Assembly (NCBI GenBank): GCA_026983855.1 | Contig: JALSTE010000620.1 | Coordinates: 1-8,777 of the forward strand | Reading direction: 5' to 3' | Source: Acidimicrobiia bacterium | GTDB taxonomy: Bacteria > Actinomycetota > Acidimicrobiia > Acidimicrobiales > Poriferisodalaceae | Length of the DNA stretch: 8,777 nt | Part shown: positions 5,869-8,777 of the stretch, piece after piece | Layout of the letters: the number at the start of each line of letters is the position of its first letter | Numbering within the stretch: position 1 is the stretch's first letter | Made by a program: the position numbers and the translations under genes | The notes under the pieces: model-generated | Databases searched by the model: none | Told to the model about the DNA's origin: nothing | Seen by the model: only the letters and a program-made list of their open reading frames with translations

Positions 5869-6342
5869 ATGACCTCCGTTCCATCGCATGAGCCCACCGG
5901 CCCTCCCCCCGGACCCGACGGCACCGGTCGGTCCCCGCGGGGCCCATCTCCGTGGCCGGTGTCGGGCTCGCGGGCCCGTGAGATTCTGATCGGGCTGAGA
6001 CTGGGTGTGGGGGTCGGCGCCCTGATCGCCCCACGGCTGCTGGGCCGGGTTTTCGGAATCGACACCACCGACAACCCCGCCTCGCCCTACCTGGCCCGAC
6101 TCTTCGGTGTCCGTGACGTGATGCTCGCCTATCAGCTCTACCAGGCACCCGGATCCGAACTGGAGGACGTCCTGCGCCAGGGGATCGTCATCGACACCTC
6201 CGACGCCCTCGCCGCCCTGGCCGCGGCCCTCCGTGGTGACGTCGGAACACGGACCCTGGTTCTCGGGGGCGGAGCGGCCACGGCGGCCGTCTGCCTGGGA
6301 CTGGCGGGCCGGGAACCGGCTGCCGGGGGCTCTGATGGCTGA
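5869..6342 (+). CDS. Small predicted membrane protein of unknown function
   Basis: The protein has 157 residues and I do not recognise it with confidence. The first 36 residues are rich in Pro, Gly and Ser and probably disordered. Hydrophobic segments follow at about 39-55 (LIGLRLGVGVGALIAP), 104-121 and 127-146, with a weaker one around 72-90 containing ARLFGVRDVMLA. The arrangement of a first helix ending in AP, then RLLGRVFGI and the GVRD segment, resembles the DUF4267-like group of small four-helix membrane proteins, but this is a loose resemblance. The ATG at 5869 has AGGAGA 6 bases upstream. Its stop overlaps the start of the next gene by 8 bases, so the two are probably co-translated. 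Confidence 0.72.
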   Translation: MTSVPSHEPTGPPPGPDGTGRSPRGPSPWPVSGSRAREILIGLRLGVGVGALIAPRLLGRVFGIDTTDNPASPYLARLFGVRDVMLAYQLYQAPGSELEDVLRQGIVIDTSDALAALAAALRGDVGTRTLVLGGGAATAAVCLGLAGREPAAGGSDG

Positions 6343-7153
6343 TTCGCCGATCCCCCTGGAGCTGTCCTACGGCCCACACCCCGATCAACGGGTCGAGTTC
6401 TTCTCCCCTTCCGATGGCCACGGTCATCCCCCCCTGGCCCTGCTGATCCACGGCGGCTACTGGCGGGACCGCTTCGGCGCCGATCTGATGCACCCGATGG
6501 CCCGGGACCTGACATCGAGGGGCTGGAAGGTCGCCAACATCGAGTACCGCCGCCTCGGTAGGTCCCTCAGCTCGGGCTGGCCGGAGATCTTCGACGACAT
6601 CGACGCCGCGGCGACGGCGGTGGCCGAGGTGGAGTTGAACCTGGGCACCGAGGAGACCCCGGTCACCCGCCGGGTGGTGGCCGTGGGCCATTCGGCCGGA
6701 GGCCAGCTGGCTCTGTACCTGGCCCGGCGGGGATCCTCCGGTGGTCGCTTCGTCAACGGTGTGGTGGCCCTGGCCCCGGTGGCCGATCTGGTGGCAGCCG
6801 CCCACGAGGGACTCAGTGACGGGGCCGCCACCCTGCTCATGGGAGGCGCACCCGAGGCCCTCCCCGAGCGCTACCACCAGTGCTCCCCCACTCTGTTCAC
6901 CCCCCTCGGCGTACCCCAGTTGCTGGTGCACGGCACGGCCGACGTGAATGTCCCGATCGGACAGACCCTGTCCTATCTGAGGGCCGCGGCCGACGGGGGT
7001 GACTCCGTGGAGCTGATCACCGATACCCGGTTGGCCGACGACATTCCCACCGCCGGGACCCAGCTGACCTCGGCGCCCTTCGATCACTTCGACGTGATCG
7101 ACCCGCGGGCCGAGGTCTGGAACCCGATCCGCGACTGGCTGGAGGGCGGCTGA
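6335..7153 (+). CDS. Alpha/beta-hydrolase with HGGYW motif (esterase or arylformamidase-like)
   Basis: From the ATG at 6335-6337 the protein has 272 residues. The oxyanion-hole motif HGGYW lies at 39-43. The nucleophile elbow is GHSAGG with Ser120. The probable acid is Asp203 in HGTADVNVP, and the probable base is His251 in FDHFDVI, so a full Ser-Asp-His triad is present. HGG-X-W is the signature of kynurenine formamidase (BNA7/AFMID) and of related carboxylesterases, so an arylformamidase-like or small-ester hydrolase activity is plausible. No other kynurenine-pathway gene is in the window, so the substrate stays open. A stretch from about 225 to 248 between acid and base is longer than minimal. 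The open frame reaches back to 6233, but that part lies inside the preceding gene; the ATG at 6335 follows GGGGG at 5 bases and gives the natural domain start. It overlaps the preceding gene by 8 bases. Confidence 0.87.
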   Translation: MADSPIPLELSYGPHPDQRVEFFSPSDGHGHPPLALLIHGGYWRDRFGADLMHPMARDLTSRGWKVANIEYRRLGRSLSSGWPEIFDDIDAAATAVAEVELNLGTEETPVTRRVVAVGHSAGGQLALYLARRGSSGGRFVNGVVALAPVADLVAAAHEGLSDGAATLLMGGAPEALPERYHQCSPTLFTPLGVPQLLVHGTADVNVPIGQTLSYLRAAADGGDSVELITDTRLADDIPTAGTQLTSAPFDHFDVIDPRAEVWNPIRDWLEGG

Positions 7154-7278
7154 CCCCGGCGCCGACCGTCCCCGACTACCACGGGACCACCTCCATCACA
7201 CTCTCCCTCCCCCGGTCCCGGGCCCCGGTTGGTTCCCGCCCCACTCGGCCGCTAAAACGGCACCGATGACCCGCCGGG

Positions 7279-7307
7279 CTGCCAATTCGGCGCCGGACCT
7301 CTATGCT
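7279..7307 (+). promoter_or_regulatory. Predicted SigA-type promoter of the substrate-binding protein gene
   Basis: A -35-like CTGCCA (7279-7284) and a -10 TATGCT (7302-7307) are separated by 17 bases. Transcription would start near 7314, leaving a leader of about 29 bases with AGGAGG (7332-7337) 5 bases before the ATG. This is the best-formed promoter in the window. The rest of the gap from 7154 holds only C-rich sequence. Confidence 0.6.
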
Positions 7308-7342
7308 CAGGCATTCATCCGTGTTCCATCCAGGAGGGTTCA

Positions 7343-8701
7343 ATGTCCAGGAGCACCATCGGACGCGTCTTCGCGCTTCTGCTGGCTCTAGGTGTCTTCG
7401 CCGCCGCTTGCGGCGATTCCGGCACCGACAGCAGCAGCAGCTCGGAAGCGCCCGCCACCACAGCAGCACCATCCACCACCGCGGCCACGACCACCGAGGC
7501 CCCGAGCACCGAGGCCCCGAGCACGACCGCCGACGGGGGCGACGCCATGGCCGGACCCGGACTCGAGGAGGTCCCGACCGTCACCCTCGGACTCGCCTAC
7601 GGCGTCACCGACCCGGCGCTCGAATCACTGACCTCGGCCGCCATTGAGGCCGTGCAGGCCGTGGCCGACCTGGCCCGGGAGGCCGGACTCGATGTCAACG
7701 TCGTCATCGAGGACACCGCCGGTGATCCCGCCCAGGGCGTCGACGCCGCCAACAAGCTCGTGGCCCAGGGTGCCAGCTGCATTCTCGGTGAGGCCCGCTC
7801 CTCGGTGTCCACCCCGATCGTGGCCGTCGCCCGTGAGGCCCAGATTCCCCAGATCTCCTGGGGTTCGACCTCACCGGCCCTGACCACCATCGACGACAAC
7901 GACTTCTTCTTCCGGACCGTTCTCTCCGACGCGGTTCAGGGTCAGGTCGCCGCCGACTATCTGTACAACACACTCGGGTACCGCAGCGCCACCGTCATCG
8001 TCCAGAACGACGCCTACGGCGTTGGTCTCGGTAACGCCTTCGAGGACGCCTTCACGGCCCTCGGCGGTGAGATCAAGAGCCGGACCGACATCGACAGCGG
8101 CACGACCGACATGTCCGCTGAGGTGGACAAGGTCGTGGCTGACGGGTCCGACGTGATCTACACCGTGCTGTTCGGCCCGGAGTTCATTCCCTTCGTCACC
8201 GAGCTCGACCAGGCTGATGCCGCCTCGGTCCAGAAGATGTTCCTGGCCGACGCCGAGGCGACACCCGACGCCTCCGCCGGTGTCGAGGACATCGTCGTGG
8301 GACTGTCCGGTCTCAAGCCCGCCGGCGGCGATCTGAGTGCCTTCGCCACCTACTTCAACGAGCAGACCGGGACCGATACGGCTCCGTTCACCGAGTTCTC
8401 GTGGGACGCCGCGGTGATGTGCCTGGCCAGTGCCGCCGCCGCCAACTCCAATGACCCGGTCGCCATCAGGGACGCCATTCGCCCCACGATGAACGACGGC
8501 ACCCAGTACACCTACAACCAGATTGGTGATCTGCTCCACGCCGCCCACAACGGCGAGGACGTCGACTACGTCGGCGCCGGATCCACCCTGGACATCGACG
8601 CCAACGGCGACGTGGTCCCGGCCAACGCCACCTACAGCGTCTGGAGCTTCGACGACACCGGTGCACCGGTCGACGGCGAGATCCTCACCTACCAGGGCTG
8701 A
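7343..8701 (+). CDS. ABC transporter substrate-binding lipoprotein, branched-chain amino acid (LivJ-like, Peripla_BP_6) type
   Basis: The protein has 452 residues. A signal peptide with a basic start (MSRSTIGR) and a hydrophobic core (VFALLLALGVF) ends in AAAC, making Cys23 the probable lipidated residue, so the protein should be anchored on the outer face of the membrane. Residues 24-66 are a Ser/Thr/Ala/Pro/Glu linker. The type I periplasmic-binding fold begins near 78 (PTVTLGLAYGVTD). Further landmarks are DPAQGVDAANKLVAQGASCILG, then SVSTPIVAVAREAQIPQISWGSTSPALT split over 155-182, the FFFRTVLSDAVQGQVAADY region, NDAYGVGLGNAFEDAF, and TEFSWDAAVMCLA near the C-terminus. These follow the Leu/Ile/Val-binding family closely, but such proteins also bind amides, urea and aromatic acids, so the ligand is not determined. 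No permease or ATPase gene is in the window. The start is set by AGGAGG 5 bases upstream. A strong hairpin follows the gene. Confidence 0.93.
   Translation: MSRSTIGRVFALLLALGVFAAACGDSGTDSSSSSEAPATTAAPSTTAATTTEAPSTEAPSTTADGGDAMAGPGLEEVPTVTLGLAYGVTDPALESLTSAAIEAVQAVADLAREAGLDVNVVIEDTAGDPAQGVDAANKLVAQGASCILGEARSSVSTPIVAVAREAQIPQISWGSTSPALTTIDDNDFFFRTVLSDAVQGQVAADYLYNTLGYRSATVIVQNDAYGVGLGNAFEDAFTALGGEIKSRTDIDSGTTDMSAEVDKVVADGSDVIYTVLFGPEFIPFVTELDQADAASVQKMFLADAEATPDASAGVEDIVVGLSGLKPAGGDLSAFATYFNEQTGTDTAPFTEFSWDAAVMCLASAAAANSNDPVAIRDAIRPTMNDGTQYTYNQIGDLLHAAHNGEDVDYVGAGSTLDIDANGDVVPANATYSVWSFDDTGAPVDGEILTYQG
7493..7522 (+). repeat. Two perfect 15-base tandem copies in the lipoprotein linker
   Basis: The unit ACCGAGGCCCCGAGC occurs at 7493-7507 and again at 7508-7522, encoding the repeated Thr-Glu-Ala-Pro-Ser. 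It lies in the disordered linker between the lipidated Cys and the binding domain, where length changes are usually tolerated. Confidence 0.85.
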
Positions 8702-8748
8702 TCCCACCGGGTCGTTCCCAGGGACAACCCGCCAATCGAACACGTGAG

Positions 8749-8773
8749 GAGGCCCCCGCCCGGCGGGGGCCTC
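8749..8773 (+). terminator. Strong GC hairpin, probable transcription terminator
   Basis: GAGGCCCCCGC (8749-8759) and GCGGGGGCCTC (8763-8773) form a perfect 11-base-pair stem with a 3-base loop, 47 bases after the stop of the substrate-binding protein. No T-run is visible in the four bases left before the window ends, which is common for actinobacterial terminators. It suggests the binding protein gene is transcribed alone, or is at least partly insulated from what follows. Confidence 0.75.
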
Positions 8774-8777
8774 TCCG

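Noticed and set aside
6188..7087. 299-residue minus-strand frame opposite the hydrolase
   Set aside because: Rich in Gly, His and Gln with no domain, and opposite a complete catalytic-triad hydrolase; a GC shadow.
7871..8743. 290-residue minus-strand frame opposite the substrate-binding protein
   Set aside because: It mirrors a strongly supported gene; the Gly/Val-rich composition is typical of antisense shadows in GC-rich DNA.

Overview
The window is GC-rich throughout, with strong G/C preference at third codon positions, GTG as well as ATG starts and tight gene packing. The gene set is actinobacterial: a PAC2-family protein, a group II truncated globin (GlbO type), a long FadE5/DmdC-type acyl-CoA dehydrogenase, and a lipoprotein solute-binding protein with a Ser/Thr/Ala/Pro/Glu linker after the lipobox. 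My best guess is a member of the Acidimicrobiia or a relative; that is inference from protein style, not a marker gene. No rRNA, tRNA, CRISPR array, insertion sequence, integrase or phage gene was seen, and no stretch over 300 bases lacks a gene (the longest gap is 189 bases, 7154-7342).

Layout. (1) 2-448, plus strand: the 3' end of a PQQ-dependent glucose/sorbosone dehydrogenase-like gene, converging on the next block. (2) 2045-465, minus strand: GNAT acetyltransferase, GlbO-type truncated haemoglobin and a DoxX-family membrane protein, colinear with gaps of 117 and 96 bases. The GNAT-globin gap holds a perfect 33-base tandem repeat (2.7 copies) that includes the end of the GNAT gene and its stop codon. 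(3) 2179-3057, plus strand: a PAC2-family protein divergent from GNAT, perhaps read from a leaderless transcript. The divergent region carries an inverted repeat. (4) 5687-3127, minus strand: acyl-CoA dehydrogenase followed by a NUDIX hydrolase whose GTG overlaps the dehydrogenase TGA by 4 bases, so the two are probably translationally coupled. (5) 5869-7153, plus strand: a small predicted membrane protein followed, with an 8-base overlap, by an alpha/beta-hydrolase carrying HGGYW and GHSAGG motifs. (6) 7343-8701, plus strand: a substrate-binding lipoprotein of the branched-chain amino acid type, with a good promoter and ribosome binding site upstream and a strong GC hairpin downstream.

Taken together, these are mostly housekeeping and metabolic genes: sugar oxidation, fatty acyl-CoA oxidation with a NUDIX partner, oxygen/redox handling (globin, perhaps DoxX) and solute uptake. 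I find no convincing evidence of an undescribed defence, mobile or biosynthetic system. The parts most worth a second look are the stop-codon-bearing 33-base repeat, the GNAT/PAC2 divergent control region, and the altered Nudix box in the gene coupled to the dehydrogenase.
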